DNA of 64,000 bases from Prevotella sp. (GCA_017443345.1 JAFSNR010000018.1:49100-113099), one strand, 5' to 3'. Counted from the stretch's first letter, positions 16,280 to 23,993 are shown. Translations and numbers: made by a program. The notes: generated by a model not told the origin, from the sequence alone.

Positions 16280-16379
16280 ACATATTATTAATTATAGACA
16301 TAGTAATATATTAACAATAATTTATCAGTGTTTCCGAAATAATATGTTATTCTGTTACTCTGTCTTAAGATTACTCTGT

Positions 16380-17009
16380 CTATTGTTTCCACGTCTCGGG
16401 GCTCTTGCGCCATTCGGCGAGCACGGCCTTGTCCTCCTCCTTGATATAGCCAGTCTTCGCAGCCTCCTCGATCACGGCCTCGTAGTTGCTCAGCGTGATC
16501 AGCTTCACGCCAGCCTCTTTGAAAGCCTCCTCAGCCACAGGGAATCCATAAGAAAACGAAGCTACCATGCCAATCACCTCCACACCATAGTCGCGCAGTG
16601 CCTGCACAGCCTTCAGCGACGAGCCGCCAGTAGAGATCAAATCCTCCACTACGACCACCTTCGCTCCCTGCTTGATCTCACCTTCCACCTGGTTACCCAT
16701 ACCGTGGTCCTTCGGCTTCGGACGCACATAGCTGTAGGGCAGTCCCAGCTCCTCAGCCACCAGCGCACCCTGGGCGATGGCACCTGTAGCCACACCAGCC
16801 ACAGCCTCTGCCTCAGGGAAGTTCTCCTGAATGGCGTGACAGAGTTCCAGCTTCACAAACGAGCGCAGACGTGGGAACGACAACGTCTTACGGTTATCAG
16901 TATAGATAGGCGATTTCCAGCCCGAAGCCCATGTAAATGGCTCATTCGGCTGCAACTTGATGGCCTGAATCTCCATCAGTTTCTGAGCAAATTGATTCTT
17001 GATTTCCAT
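16380..17009 (-). CDS. pyrE: orotate phosphoribosyltransferase
   Basis: A 209-residue enzyme that makes orotidine 5'-phosphate from orotate and PRPP in pyrimidine synthesis. The PRPP-binding motif VVVVEDLISTGGSS (118-131) is complete, and the flexible-loop region YVRPKPKDHGMG carries the expected Arg/Lys residues. Start ATG 17009 follows a strong promoter by about 20 nt. The gene is followed by the SRPBCC-argH group after a 100-bp AT-rich gap. Length and motifs are standard. Confidence 0.96.
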   Translation of the reverse strand: MEIKNQFAQKLMEIQAIKLQPNEPFTWASGWKSPIYTDNRKTLSFPRLRSFVKLELCHAIQENFPEAEAVAGVATGAIAQGALVAEELGLPYSYVRPKPKDHGMGNQVEGEIKQGAKVVVVEDLISTGGSSLKAVQALRDYGVEVIGMVASFSYGFPVAEEAFKEAGVKLITLSNYEAVIEEAAKTGYIKEEDKAVLAEWRKSPETWKQ

Positions 17010-17030
17010 ATTCCTTAATTAATTTGGGTG

Positions 17031-17061
17031 CAAAGATACGAATAAGCGAGCGAAATACCAA
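17031..17061 (-). promoter_or_regulatory. promoter of pyrE
   Basis: On the minus strand TTG (17061-17059), a 20-nt spacer and TATCTTTG (17038-17031). The spacer TTTCGCTCGCTTATTCG is nearly the same as in the argS promoter at 33286. Confidence 0.8.
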
Positions 17062-17092
17062 ATTTTATTTGGATATTTCCCTAAAATCCTCT

Positions 17093-17236
17093 ACCTTTGC
17101 AGTTATCGATGATGTAACAACCAGTGGCTCTACATTAAACGAAGTCCTGCGCACGCTTCGTATTCTCAACGAAGATAATAATATTTCCATCTTTAGCCTC
17201 ATTGGGCGTAAAGACTTAATGGCGGAATCGGTGTAA
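17093..17236 (+). pseudogene. remnant of a phosphoribosyltransferase gene
   Basis: This 48-codon stretch keeps a PRPP-binding motif, VIDDVTTSGSTLNEVLR, and the following strand FSLIGRKD, then stops. The rest of a ComF-like or amidophosphoribosyltransferase-like protein is missing and the frame upstream is not protein-like. It is unrelated to neighbouring pyrE in sequence detail. I treat it as a decayed 3' end. Confidence 0.6.
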
Positions 17237-17260
17237 TCACAGTTCCCTATTCATATAAAG

Positions 17261-17291
17261 TCAACTCACGAGAACAGGTCCCGTGAGTTGA
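17261..17291. repeat. intact dispersed hairpin element
   Basis: TCAACTCACG, an 11-nt loop AGAACAGGTCC, then CGTGAGTTGA: a perfect 10-bp stem. It lies 20 bp past the stop of the minus-strand lipoprotein gene (17311), where it could act as terminator, and after the phosphoribosyltransferase remnant. Related copies lie near 10595, 12574 and 20171. Confidence 0.75.
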
Positions 17292-17310
17292 TACGCTTTA
17301 CCTCTATGTA

Positions 17311-17715
17311 TTACTGTTTAGTATATTTCTGGCCGTCGAGTGTCAGAGTATTACCACTAACAGAGTACTTATGATCGTATCCGTCAATGATTAGAACTCC
17401 CCCTGCAGCAACGTAACTAAAATCATTTTCTTCTGTATAAGATGCTGCCAGATCGTTATTGCCATTGTTCACCCAAACCTCTTTAAAATGTCCTTTTCCG
17501 TTACTATAAAAGGTATAGGTTCTTTCATCACTGTAACCAGTTCCAGTCTCCTTGTAGGCCCATGTGCCCACGAGATCACTATTTGAACTGATTCCACTGT
17601 CGTCATCACCATCTATAGCGTATTCTGCCGTGCCGTTTAAAAGACAGGAGGAAACTGTTATGCCCAGCATCGCAGTTATCAGGATGCTCAGCATCATATA
17701 GATCATTCTTTTCAT
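17311..17715 (-). CDS. small lipoprotein, lipocalin-like
   Basis: A 134-residue lipoprotein with lipobox VSSC after a hydrophobic signal. The mature part opens with an acidic linker (DGDDDSGISSNSD) followed by LVGTWAYKETGTGYSDERTYTFYSNGKGHF. This GTW...YTF..NG pattern is typical of lipocalin-like domains in Bacteroidota lipoproteins. It is predicted to be a beta-barrel of unknown ligand. It is the last of three minus-strand envelope genes (17311-19659) with short gaps, probably one operon. Confidence 0.65.
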   Translation of the reverse strand: MKRMIYMMLSILITAMLGITVSSCLLNGTAEYAIDGDDDSGISSNSDLVGTWAYKETGTGYSDERTYTFYSNGKGHFKEVWVNNGNNDLAASYTEENDFSYVAAGGVLIIDGYDHKYSVSGNTLTLDGQKYTKQ

Positions 17716-17737
17716 ATCAGTCTAATTAGTCGAGTCA

Positions 17738-18355
17738 TTAAAAACAATAAGCTAATCCAAAGTGGAATACTGGCTTGTCAGTATATGCCTTAGTGAAATG
17801 TAGTTCTTTAAACCTGAGCTGCGTACCTAAAGTTACAAGTATTTTATTGGCGCGGATGACAATACGAGGATCTGCTACAATGTCAACCTTGCCTTCTGTC
17901 TTGTCTCCGTCAGTCTTGTAAATCCTGTAAGAGGGGCCTAAGGCAAATGTCAGCATACCCATGCTACTGCCTGTCCTCCACAGGCCAAGCGAATAATTAC
18001 CGCTTAGGTTAAAATCCTGTAGTGCCTTGAACTCCACGTCGAAAGCCCAGTTGAAGTCGCCTCCGAAACCATTCCACTTCAAATAGCCTGCGTTTAGGCC
18101 AAACACATTGACCGACTTGTTATTGTACCACGAAAGACCAGCATAGAAGAAAGAGTCGTTATAGTCGTAATCGTCTTCATAGATATTGCTAAGACCAGGA
18201 CGGTGATAATCATCGTTCCAAGACCAATTTACATCAGAGTTCAGATCGTCTGCACTACCTACTGGTTTCCCGAAGTCATTTGAAATCACTACCTGGGCAT
18301 TTACATTTAAACCCAATGTTACAGCCAAGGCTGTCGAGATAATCAACTTTTTCAT
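17738..18355 (-). CDS. outer-membrane beta-barrel protein
   Basis: A 205-residue protein with a cleavable signal peptide (MKKLIISTALAVTLGLNVNAQ). The remainder has alternating aromatic and polar strands (FFYAGLSWYNN, FGLNAGYLKWNGF, FNWAFDVEFKALQ) and ends in FHFGLAYCF; the terminal Phe is the usual outer-membrane insertion signal. An eight-stranded porin-like barrel is likely. It lies between a lipocalin-like lipoprotein gene and a larger secreted protein gene. Confidence 0.7.
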   Translation of the reverse strand: MKKLIISTALAVTLGLNVNAQVVISNDFGKPVGSADDLNSDVNWSWNDDYHRPGLSNIYEDDYDYNDSFFYAGLSWYNNKSVNVFGLNAGYLKWNGFGGDFNWAFDVEFKALQDFNLSGNYSLGLWRTGSSMGMLTFALGPSYRIYKTDGDKTEGKVDIVADPRIVIRANKILVTLGTQLRFKELHFTKAYTDKPVFHFGLAYCF

Positions 18356-18369
18356 ATTTTTTATCGTTT

Positions 18370-19659
18370 TTATTTGTTATACTTCTTTTTTGTATTGTCC
18401 TGTATACGTGTCAGAGACATGGTCAGGGGAACTTCCGACTTCCCGTCAAGAGGAAGCGAGTCATAGCAGATAATGCCAAGTCCCTTGGCCATATAGCATG
18501 CCACTTTATAAACTGTAGGCTTTTTGCCGTTCATACTTTCGTAGATCAATCCGCGTATTTTCATACATTCGAAGTTACCTGCCTGGGTAGCAAGGGTGAC
18601 TTCACCTGCTACATGCCACTCTTTGAATGTTGACTGAATGGTCATTTTCTTCCCCGAGAAAGACTTTCCTGTACTGGTTATTGAACTGCATGATAACCGC
18701 TGGCCTGGTTTCAAATCTCCGGGAATGAGGACACCATAACCTTTTCGGCTATCAATCTGCATCAAGTCCTGAACGATATTATGTGACAAATAGTAGTTGC
18801 CATTGGCATCAATCTCTACAGGGAACATATACTCATAATATTCAGACGGTACGCCTTTGACCTTTCCGTGATTGTCGTTATATATCATTTGCATCACGTA
18901 TGGAACAATCATTCCCTTGTTTGCCCTTACGTCGGCAACCTGTTGTTTGATATATGATACATTGCTGACATCATCAACATAATCCATTCTCTGGATCTCA
19001 TACTCCATCAGGATACCTCGCTTGTAGAGCGTATAAGGATTGACGCGACAGACAGAGTCATATAAAACATCAGCATCCTGCTGGGTGTTGGGTTTGAAAA
19101 TACTTTCATGGATGTCCTGCCGGGGTGCAGGCTCATACTTCTCTTCTAATGGGTATATGACAGCATTTGGAGCATGGCCGTACTTATTAGTAAAGAGAGT
19201 TACGTGCTTATCCTCATGTTTCACCATAAAGACATTCTCACGTTCTTGTTTGTAGTAGTTTGAATGATTGTTGTTGTCAATCCTATAGAACAGGCCTTCG
19301 CTGTTGATTCTCAGATCATAGACACGGAAGAACTGATTGTTGTTGAGAAATAGTATCGTACCCTCTAAGTCGTTATTGCTTGCAGGTATGATTCGCTGTC
19401 TGCCGTTCTCGTCGAAGAATATGTTTGATCCTTTCCCATCAAGAACTGCATAGACCAGTTTCGTGTCAACTTTAATCTTGCCTTGTGCTTTGTGACGGTT
19501 ATTGAAGAAGATGACCTGATATCGGCTGATCTTCTTGATGGTCACATCATAGAATGCTCCGTCGCGAGTCAGCAACAATGTACTGTTTCGTGCATGAGAC
19601 GGCATGGATATGCTTATGCACAATAATGATAGGGCCAAAAGGCGTATAATCCTTTTCAT
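18370..19659 (-). CDS. secreted protein with DUF3108/TapB-like C-terminal domain
   Basis: I start at ATG 19659; the frame has an upstream TTG at 19665 but the Met fits a signal peptide (MKRIIRLLALSLLCISISMPSHA). The protein is 429 residues. The C-terminal ~130 residues (PGQRLSCSSITSTGKS... to VPLTMSLTRIQ) resemble the DUF3108-like fold seen in TapB-type surface-layer-associated proteins of Bacteroidota. The N-terminal part is unassigned. It is first of the three-gene envelope operon, about 400 nt downstream of the promoter at 20066, with a structured RNA in between. Confidence 0.55.
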   Translation of the reverse strand: MKRIIRLLALSLLCISISMPSHARNSTLLLTRDGAFYDVTIKKISRYQVIFFNNRHKAQGKIKVDTKLVYAVLDGKGSNIFFDENGRQRIIPASNNDLEGTILFLNNNQFFRVYDLRINSEGLFYRIDNNNHSNYYKQERENVFMVKHEDKHVTLFTNKYGHAPNAVIYPLEEKYEPAPRQDIHESIFKPNTQQDADVLYDSVCRVNPYTLYKRGILMEYEIQRMDYVDDVSNVSYIKQQVADVRANKGMIVPYVMQMIYNDNHGKVKGVPSEYYEYMFPVEIDANGNYYLSHNIVQDLMQIDSRKGYGVLIPGDLKPGQRLSCSSITSTGKSFSGKKMTIQSTFKEWHVAGEVTLATQAGNFECMKIRGLIYESMNGKKPTVYKVACYMAKGLGIICYDSLPLDGKSEVPLTMSLTRIQDNTKKKYNK

Positions 19660-19740
19660 TTCCAAAAAGTCTTTGTCCTTTCAGCAGCCCCAGAAATCAG
19701 GACGGATTAGTCAAACCAAAATTATTTGCTTAGTACATAA

Positions 19741-19839
19741 TATAAAAAGGTGTGGGTTGCTGTACCAGTTACTCGTCCCACGGTCTTGGCGTCTCGCATT
19801 GCCCATCCTTGTCGAAACGAGCAACGCAGAAGCCCACAC
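19741..19839 (-). ncRNA. candidate structured RNA with terminator-like end
   Basis: On the minus strand GTGTGGG (19839-19833) pairs with CCCACAC (19756-19750), and inside it GTTGCTCGT pairs with ACGAGTAAC, leaving a further stem-loop-forming core. A CTTTTTATA tail follows at 19749-19741. I cannot match it to tmRNA, RNase P or SRP RNA by their conserved motifs; a 6S-like RNA is possible but unproven. It may be a separate RNA of up to ~325 nt from the promoter at 20066 or a leader of the 19659 gene. Short open frames here look random. Confidence 0.45.
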
Positions 19840-20065
19840 TTGTATGTTAATGTCTCCATGTACCTTCCACTAAAGAAAGCTAATACATGGCATGCATTAT
19901 ACATACCCATGAGCATCTACAATTGCTTTGTTTTTGACAAGGGTTCAGAGTTTGCGAGACTTCAGACCGTCAAAGAACAAAGCGCCTTAGTAGACACTTT
20001 TTCATATATGTATCCCCACCTCTCCGCTTCTGCATTTCTGCATGAGTATTGATATGAAGACGGTG

Positions 20066-20096
20066 CAAAGATACATATTTATATGCAAATATCCAA
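20066..20096 (-). promoter_or_regulatory. promoter reading into the structured RNA and envelope operon
   Basis: On the minus strand TTG (20096-20094), a 20-nt spacer and TATCTTTG (20073-20066). The first gene start is ~400 nt downstream, an unusually long leader. Confidence 0.7.
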
Positions 20097-20170
20097 ACTT
20101 TATCAAAAAAAAATAAAAACTATCGTTACTTTTATATCAAGTTATACGAATCGGATACAAAGAGAGGCGT

Positions 20171-20200
20171 TTACTCATGGAGAATGGTCCCATAAGTTAA
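20171..20200. repeat. dispersed ACTCATG hairpin element
   Basis: TTACTCATGG, a 9-nt loop and CCATAAGTTA form an imperfect stem. It is followed at 20206-20217 by CATCTCATGAGATG. It marks the outer edge of array C. Confidence 0.55.
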
Positions 20201-20231
20201 TAGATCATCTCATGAGATGGCACTTGTTGAG

Positions 20232-20473
20232 AAATAAGTGCCGAGTATTGGGAGATAAGATGGGCTTATCGGAGAGGCGGCGAGGTCGGCTACGATCGAT
20301 GGTCAGGTCGGCTACGATTGATGATCAGGTCGGCTATGACTGGCGATCAGCTTACGGTAAGCAGGCTGCTTGCTACGACTAAGCAGTATTCTCGCATCAG
20401 GATTGCAGTATTCTCACTATGGGATTGCAGTATTCTCTTGTTTGGATTGCAGTATTCATTGATGAGAACAAAG
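20232..20473 (+). repeat. array C: eleven units in exact 22-bp register
   Basis: Units start at 20232 and every 22 bp to 20452. Neighbouring units resemble each other and the type changes along the array: AGGTCGGCTACGAT three times (20276, 20298, 20320; one substitution pair in the last), then CTTAC-G-GTAAG (20342), then GTATTCTC...GATTGCA three and a half times (20386-20473). GATAAG-ATGGG-CTTATC (20254) is a clear palindrome. The GTCGGCTACGA and AATAAG.G.CGAGTATTG words are shared with array B in inverted orientation. It adjoins the left arm of VapE element 2. Confidence 0.85.
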
Positions 20474-20474
20474 A

Positions 20475-20592
20475 AAATCCCTCATCTCTCCCATTTTCTC
20501 TGGAAACGCCTTTATATAAAGGGGAAAGAGCACGGGAGAGATGTTTTTAATCCCTCCCATATCTCTCCCGTCATCCCTCCCATAGACTCTCT
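20475..20592 (+). repeat. element 2 left inverted repeat
   Basis: Forward TCTCTCCC word, core GGAAACGCCTTTATATAAA, reverse GGGAGAGAT word, then three forward words (TCCCTCCCA, TCTCTCCCG, TCCCTCCCA). It is the inverted partner of 22215-22332, about 85% identical by eye. The arrangement is the same as in element 1 but the repeated word differs. Confidence 0.85.
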
Positions 20593-20652
20593 CGTCATCA
20601 TTTCTGGATATTTGATATTTTTCGTACAAAATGGCAGATGCTCATAAGAGCT

Positions 20653-20726
20653 GTTTTTGCTACTATACTATGAAAAAATTGCTGGATAGTTAGGAAAAAA
20701 GTTTTTGATAGTATAGTAGCAAAAAC
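20653..20726. repeat. 19-bp perfect inverted repeat upstream of vapE copy 2
   Basis: GTTTTTGCTACTATACTAT (20653-20671) and its exact reverse complement (20708-20726) are separated by 36 nt. It is long enough to form a stable hairpin in RNA or an operator pair in DNA. No equivalent is seen in element 1. Confidence 0.85.
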
Positions 20727-20819
20727 TGGGTCATAACACCTTTTTTGAAATGCACTTACAAAAATTGATGCGGAAAAGTGTTAATTTCTGCACTTTTTGG
20801 GGAATAATTGGGATAAAAC

Positions 20820-20850
20820 TTGTAAACCTCAAATTTTTTTTGTATCTTTG
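20820..20850 (+). promoter_or_regulatory. promoter of vapE copy 2 (conserved block)
   Basis: TTG at 20820-20822, a 20-nt spacer TAAACCTCAAATTTTTTTTG and TATCTTTG at 20843-20850, followed by CAC. It matches the copy 1 promoter almost base for base. Leader of about 90 nt. Confidence 0.85.
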
Positions 20851-20944
20851 CACTCTGAAAAGCACGCTGTGGAAAGCGCGCCCATATTACTACGAAGGAA
20901 AAGGCCCTAAGGAGTAAGTTAAACTTTTGATATTAGATATAAGA

Positions 20945-22216
20945 ATGGAGAAGAGTAATCTTTTGCCTGTAGAGACTCTAGGAGCCTCTCAGGAAGGAAC
21001 GCTTGTCATCGAGCAGTTCCTCATGGCGAACTACCGTTTCCGTCGAAACATCCTCAATGGGAAGGTGGAGTTTGCGGTTCTGCCAAAGGCTGACAATAAG
21101 GCTGAAGGCAACACTGTCGACAAGTTCGACAGTCTCTCGAGCGCCTCTGATGAGGCAGATTTGCAGTACCGTCCTCTGACGTCGGCAGCCCTCAACAGTA
21201 TCATCATTCGTGCCAAGCGCGAACAGATTCTGGAGAAGGGAAGTCCGAAGACGGAGATAACGGAGTATGTGGGGGCGGAAGAGATTCCTGAGCACAATCC
21301 TGTACAGGCGTTCTTCAAGGATCTGCCTGAGTGGGATGGTCAGAACCATGTGGCCAAAGTCTTCGGACGCATCCCTGGCATCACTTCTGAGCAGCTGAAC
21401 TATCTCACGATCTGGCTGCGATCCTCTGTGGCTCACTGGCTTCAGATGGATATGCTGCATGGAAACGAGTGTGTACCAACGTTCATTGGAGCACAGGGTT
21501 GTGGAAAGACCACTTTCGTGCGTCGACTGCTGCCTCTGAGTCTGCGTGAGTACTATCTCGACCACCTGAACCTGTCGAACAAGTTTGATAAGGAGATGGC
21601 TCTCACGAACAATCTCTTCGTCAATCTCGACGAGTTGGAGGCCATCCGTCCTTCCCAACAGTCTTCGCTGAAGCAGACTCTGTCCGTCAGCAAGGTGAAT
21701 GGGCGTCCTATCTTTGGACGAACTCAGGAGGATCGTCCTCGATTCGCATCGTTTGTGGCTACCACCAACAATCGTCACCCTTTGAAGGATGCGACTGGTA
21801 GCCGTCGATACATCTGCCTTCTGATCCCAGACGGGCAGTTGATTGACAATACTGGCGAGATCGACTACGGGCAGCTTTATGCGCAGGTGATCTATGAAGT
21901 GAAGGAACAGCATGCTCCGTATTGGTTTAACAACGACGAGGTGGCCCGTATTCAGCAGTTGAATCAGGACTTCATGGAGAAGAAAGACCTTGGCGAAATG
22001 TTCATTGCCTGTTTCCGTCAGCCAAACGAAGGTGAGGTCGTTAAGACGCTGAATTGTGGTCAGATGATTGACATCATGCAGAAAGACTATCCTACCCTTC
22101 AGAACACGGTTGGCAATAGGGTTAAGCTAGGCAAGGCTATTTCTGCTCTGGGTTTTGAACACAAAGAGCATTCCCACGTAGCCTATTACAAAGTGGTACC
22201 ACTGAGAGCTGCATGA
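20945..22216 (+). CDS. VapE-like P-loop ATPase, copy 2
   Basis: The start is ATG 20945 because the N-terminus then aligns residue for residue with copy 1 (GAS at 13-15 in both); an in-frame TTG lies 18 nt upstream. It has 423 residues, Walker A GAQGCGKT, LVNLDELEAI-type Walker B (FVNLDELEAI), and FVATTNN. Compared with copy 1 it has an acidic insert of about 20 residues after residue 50. The ATPase core is very similar and the C-terminal ~70 residues are more diverged, as expected if that part recognises different DNA. It stands alone inside the inverted repeats. Family relatives are primase/helicase-like proteins of phages and islands; the actual activity here is unknown. Confidence 0.82.
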   Translation: MEKSNLLPVETLGASQEGTLVIEQFLMANYRFRRNILNGKVEFAVLPKADNKAEGNTVDKFDSLSSASDEADLQYRPLTSAALNSIIIRAKREQILEKGSPKTEITEYVGAEEIPEHNPVQAFFKDLPEWDGQNHVAKVFGRIPGITSEQLNYLTIWLRSSVAHWLQMDMLHGNECVPTFIGAQGCGKTTFVRRLLPLSLREYYLDHLNLSNKFDKEMALTNNLFVNLDELEAIRPSQQSSLKQTLSVSKVNGRPIFGRTQEDRPRFASFVATTNNRHPLKDATGSRRYICLLIPDGQLIDNTGEIDYGQLYAQVIYEVKEQHAPYWFNNDEVARIQQLNQDFMEKKDLGEMFIACFRQPNEGEVVKTLNCGQMIDIMQKDYPTLQNTVGNRVKLGKAISALGFEHKEHSHVAYYKVVPLRAA

Positions 22217-22332
22217 GCCAGACGGGAGAGATGACGGGAGAGATTTGGGAGGGATCAGAAACATCCCTCCCGTGCTCTTTCCCCTTTGTATAAAGGCGTT
22301 TCCGGAGATTACGGGAGGGATGAGAGGATTTG
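22215..22332 (-). repeat. element 2 right inverted repeat
   Basis: Inverted partner of 20475-20592. The plus strand has four GGG runs at 22223-22255 (ACGGGAG, ACGGGAG, TTGGGAGGG), a weaker G-quadruplex candidate than in element 1. Confidence 0.85.
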
Positions 22333-22334
22333 CT

Positions 22335-23993
22335 TTATTTCTTCCTGTAGAATTTCTCGAGGGTGCGGTAGGCGTTTTCCTTTTCGGGGGAGATGACCTC
22401 AGCGGATTCTACGTCGATCTTCATGTAGGGGGCTTTGTTGACATTCGACTTGGTGATGGGGCTCCACTTGGGAAGGCCCTTGCCGTTGGGATTGCCCGTC
22501 TTGCAGAAGTTGACATAGTAGGAGAGGAAGAGTTTGGAGATGGCGTAGTCCTCCTCCTGCCAATCGTAGTAGACGTTGGTGTCGAGGGTTCCCATGGCGT
22601 ACTCGATATCGGCTGAGTGAACGGCTCCAGGAGCGATGGCGGGCTGCTGGGCCTCGGCCTTCTTCTCTTCTTCAGTCTTATCGCGGACGCCTCCTGCCAA
22701 GGCACCTGTCTTGTCGCCCATCTTAGCTGATACGCGTGGACGCGGGTGCATGTAATGATAGCGGTAGACGTGCTTGCCTGAGGTCTTGGCGTGGTAATCG
22801 CAGGCCTTCCAGGTGGGGAAGCCAGTGAAGAGGTCAGAGGCGAGGTCAAGGCCTTTCTGGCTCAGGACGTCGGCGTCTGTGGCGATGCCATAGGCATTGA
22901 AGATCTCGTCAGTCATACTGCCAAACACGGGCTTCATGGCGTTCTTGTAGTTATGGAGGGTGGGAGCCTGACCCTGAAGGGCCTGTGCGGGGTGACCTTC
23001 GAGGGAGTTCCAGCCTGCAAGCAGCGGCACGTGGGCCTGCTGGCCTTTCTCGAACACGGCATCGGGGCTCTCCTTCATGAAGTAGCCATCGAGGACGACG
23101 CTGGCCATGCCCTTGGGAGGTAGAAGCTTCTGGAGAGAGTCGGCATCGATTTCCCTGGCGTCAGCCAAACTTTCGATACCAGCCTGTTTGAGAAGCGCCA
23201 TACCCAGGGAATCTGCAACGTCCTGCGTCTGAGGCTTGTACGGCAGTACCTCGGCACCCGAGGAGAGCATAGCGCCTGCAATGAGATCCTTGGAGAGGGG
23301 CGAGCACATGAGGAGCGAGACGGAGAAGGAGCCTGCCGACTCTCCCACGATGGTGATGCGTTTAGGATCGCCACCAAAGGCGGCGATATTCTCTTTCACC
23401 CACTGGATGGCTGCCACCTGGTCGAGGAAGCCGTAGTTGCCGCTGGTTTTATGTTCGCCCTCTTTGGTGAGTTCTTGATGGGCGAAAAAACCGAAAATAC
23501 CCTCACGGTAGTTGGCCGTTACGCCAATGACGCCTTCCTTGGCGATGGCAGAGCCGTCGTAACGGGGCTCGCTACCAGAGCCGGCCATCAGTCCGCCACC
23601 ATTAAAATAGATGAGTACGGGCAGGGCATCGGTTGTGGTCTTGGCGGTAGTCCAGACATTGAGGTAGAGGCAGTCCTCGCTGCGGGCAGGGCCACGGAAA
23701 GACATGTCGCCGAAGATATTGGGCTGCATGGGGTCGTTACCAAACTGCTTGGCCTCGCGTATGCCTTCCCAGGGCAGGGGAGGAGTCGGCGCCTTCCAGC
23801 GGAGATCGCCTACAGGGGCCTGAGCGAAGGGAATGCCCAGGAATTTCTTCACGCCATTCTCTTCAAAGCCTTCAAGGATGCCATACTCGGTTTTAACCTG
23901 AAGGGAAACTTCTTGGCTCTTCTGTGTGCAAGCACTCAGGAGAACGAGACTGGCAAAGGCCAGCATTGCTAGTGTTCTGATCTTTTGAGTCAT
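22335..23993 (-). CDS. type B carboxylesterase/lipase family lipoprotein
   Basis: Start ATG 23993 opens a lipoprotein signal (MTQKIRTLAMLAFASLVLLSAC). The 552-residue protein has the para-nitrobenzyl esterase layout: GIPFAQAPVGDLRW near residue 53, SEDCLYLNVW near 105, the oxyanion NGGG (131-134) and GESAGS with nucleophile Ser219. The catalytic His region near the C-terminus (HYMHPRP at about 420-430) carries an added charged loop. The substrate is unknown; such surface or periplasmic esterases in gut Bacteroidota often release acyl or feruloyl groups. It converges on VapE element 2 with a 3-bp gap. A promoter with TATCTTTG lies at 24019-24026. Confidence 0.88.
   Translation of the reverse strand: MTQKIRTLAMLAFASLVLLSACTQKSQEVSLQVKTEYGILEGFEENGVKKFLGIPFAQAPVGDLRWKAPTPPLPWEGIREAKQFGNDPMQPNIFGDMSFRGPARSEDCLYLNVWTTAKTTTDALPVLIYFNGGGLMAGSGSEPRYDGSAIAKEGVIGVTANYREGIFGFFAHQELTKEGEHKTSGNYGFLDQVAAIQWVKENIAAFGGDPKRITIVGESAGSFSVSLLMCSPLSKDLIAGAMLSSGAEVLPYKPQTQDVADSLGMALLKQAGIESLADAREIDADSLQKLLPPKGMASVVLDGYFMKESPDAVFEKGQQAHVPLLAGWNSLEGHPAQALQGQAPTLHNYKNAMKPVFGSMTDEIFNAYGIATDADVLSQKGLDLASDLFTGFPTWKACDYHAKTSGKHVYRYHYMHPRPRVSAKMGDKTGALAGGVRDKTEEEKKAEAQQPAIAPGAVHSADIEYAMGTLDTNVYYDWQEEDYAISKLFLSYYVNFCKTGNPNGKGLPKWSPITKSNVNKAPYMKIDVESAEVISPEKENAYRTLEKFYRKK

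Larger units (their letters stand above)
20475..22332 (+). mobile_element. VapE element 2: one ATPase gene within ~118-bp inverted repeats
   Basis: A 1.86-kb unit: left arm 20475-20592, about 350 bp of promoter region with a 19-bp perfect inverted repeat, the vapE-like gene, and right arm 22215-22332, which overlaps the stop codon. It ends 3 bp from the stop codon of the converging esterase gene. Plan and gene match element 1 in opposite orientation. No transposase is present and no target duplication is evident. Confidence 0.65.

Noticed and set aside
17024-17236. A 70-codon open frame as a working small gene
   Set aside because: The first 23 codons cover promoter-like AT-rich DNA, and the rest is only the PRPP-motif piece of a larger enzyme; a remnant is more likely.
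19750-20052. A 100-codon plus-strand frame between 19659 and 20232
   Set aside because: It lies opposite a structured RNA candidate and promoter, has no family resemblance and irregular composition; probably chance.
20232-20473. CRISPR array reading of the 22-bp periodic region
   Set aside because: Units change along the array, there is no constant repeat with unique spacers of 30 nt or more, and no cas gene is in the window.
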